A stretch of DNA of 14,121 nucleotides from CAYJAD01 sp964370675 (lineage in GTDB: Bacteria > Desulfobacterota > Desulfovibrionia > Desulfovibrionales > Desulfovibrionaceae): contig CAYJKC010000051.1 in the NCBI GenBank assembly GCA_964370675.1, positions 1 through 14,121 of the forward strand. Direction: 5' to 3'. The notes under the pieces were generated by a model. That model was given only the letters and a program-made list of their open reading frames with translations. It ran no database searches and was not told where the DNA came from. The translations under genes and the position numbers were made by a program. The first letter of the stretch is position 1. The number at the start of each line of letters is the position of its first letter. Below are positions 13,518 through 14,121 of the stretch, piece by piece.

Positions 13518-14121
13518 TTATTTTTCTGCTTTCATGCTGGCTATTAAGCGACCTTGCCCTGTGGATTCCATAACTGCACGCCATAAATCAGAATATATAT
13601 TAAGCCTACGCCTTTGCTTAGTCACAAGGTCCAGAGGTAAGTGCACAAAACGGTTTTGTAATTTGGCAACAACCATATTTGTGCGCCCTGCCATGGCAGC
13701 ATGCACAGCGCATTGACCAAGCAGCCCGCAATATACGCGGTCAGTGGCATTGGCTGGCACAGAGCGTATCATGTAGCTTGGATCAATTAACTTTATGCTT
13801 GAGCTCACATTTTCTTGTTTAAGATAAGAGCTTATTTCATCTTTTAGATATGTTAAAATATCTCCCAATATGGTGTTACCAGATGCGTCGGTTACGGCAG
13901 ACTTTGGTAAGAGATGTTGACCAGCCCCTTCTGCTACTACTATGACGGCATGTTTTCTGCTAAGTAAACGCTCTTTTAAAGCAGGTAACAGGCCTCCTTG
14001 ACCGTGCAATGAAAATGGAGCTTCAGGAATAAGCACAAAATTTACTTCTTTTAATGCCAATGTGGCAAGGGCAGCAATAAAGCCAGATTCACGCCCCATG
14101 AGTTTTACTAAACCAATGCCA
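13518..14121 (-). CDS. pfk: 6-phosphofructokinase, C-terminal part
   Basis: The last 200 codons are visible and the 5' part lies beyond the right edge. The frame is open to the edge and the first visible residues, GIGLVKLMGRESGFIA, are the conserved fructose-6-phosphate block (MGR) of phosphofructokinases. LIPE follows as the substrate-binding glutamate. IDPSYMIRSVPANATDRVYC and AVHAAMAGRTNMVV are typical of the long, plant-like and spirochaete-like branch rather than the E. coli PfkA type. Residues that separate ATP from pyrophosphate as phosphate donor lie outside the window, so the donor is undecided. It catalyses fructose-6-phosphate to fructose-1,6-bisphosphate in glycolysis. The family is usually about 430-460 residues, so somewhat under half is seen. 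It is the first visible gene of the operon with addA and addB. Confidence 0.9.
   Translation of the reverse strand, partial: GIGLVKLMGRESGFIAALATLALKEVNFVLIPEAPFSLHGQGGLLPALKERLLSRKHAVIVVAEGAGQHLLPKSAVTDASGNTILGDILTYLKDEISSYLKQENVSSSIKLIDPSYMIRSVPANATDRVYCGLLGQCAVHAAMAGRTNMVVAKLQNRFVHLPLDLVTKQRRRLNIYSDLWRAVMESTGQGRLIASMKAEK

Noticed and set aside
13504..13584. Upstream start for addA at 13584
   Set aside because: It would overlap the end of pfk by 67 bases. The added 27 residues are the other-frame reading of pfk and do not look like an AddA N-terminus.
1..14121. A novel multi-gene defence or biosynthetic system
   Set aside because: Every gene belongs to a recognised family with a normal domain set. 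AddAB is a housekeeping repair complex here, with no defence-island neighbours, so I do not claim a new system beyond the non-coding elements listed.

Overview
The window is visibly AT-rich DNA from a strictly coding-dense bacterium. The leftmost operon encodes a periplasmic [NiFeSe] hydrogenase whose small subunit closely resembles the HysB type of sulfate reducers. The right end holds a plant-like/long-type phosphofructokinase. Together with an AddAB pair this points to an AT-rich member of the Desulfovibrionaceae or a relative (Desulfobacterota). This placement is an inference from protein resemblance only, and the species is not identified.

Layout. (1) 1-1054, minus strand: hysB, then the first 14 codons of hysA at the left edge. 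A strong-looking promoter and two back-to-back hairpins lie in the hysB leader. (2) 1055-1681: a 627-base gene-free divergent region with a GC-rich hairpin block, two copies of a 32-base direct repeat and a dyad close to the next gene. (3) 1682-4782, plus strand: a GT-C membrane glycosyltransferase followed by a fused GT2/GtrA protein. Together these look like a compact polyprenyl-phosphate-sugar synthesis, flipping and transfer system for modifying an envelope glycan. (4) 4853-5536, plus strand: aat, the leucyl/phenylalanyl-tRNA-protein transferase, with its own probable promoter. (5) 5537-5781: a convergent intergenic gap with several hairpins, including a 97-base element with perfect 25-base inverted arms. 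(6) 5782-6924, minus strand: an FMN-dependent nitronate monooxygenase-family protein with a four-cysteine patch. It is preceded by a long leader with two palindromes at the predicted transcription start. (7) 7198-14121, minus strand: a tightly packed operon reading pfk (3' part only), addA, addB. The gaps are 14 and 3 bases.

How the genes work together. The hydrogenase oxidises or produces H2 in the periplasm, with electrons passing through three [4Fe-4S] clusters (inferred from cysteine ligands) to a cytochrome c not seen here. The two glycosyltransferases probably act in one pathway. AddA and AddB form one helicase-nuclease for double-strand-break processing, and both nuclease active sites appear intact. 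Pfk, aat and the monooxygenase are metabolic or housekeeping genes with no evident functional link to their neighbours. No rRNA, tRNA, CRISPR array, transposase or phage gene was seen. All proteins fall in recognised families. The least explained parts are non-coding: the 97-base inverted-repeat element, the GC-rich block upstream of the glycosyltransferases, and the structured leaders of hysB and the monooxygenase gene.
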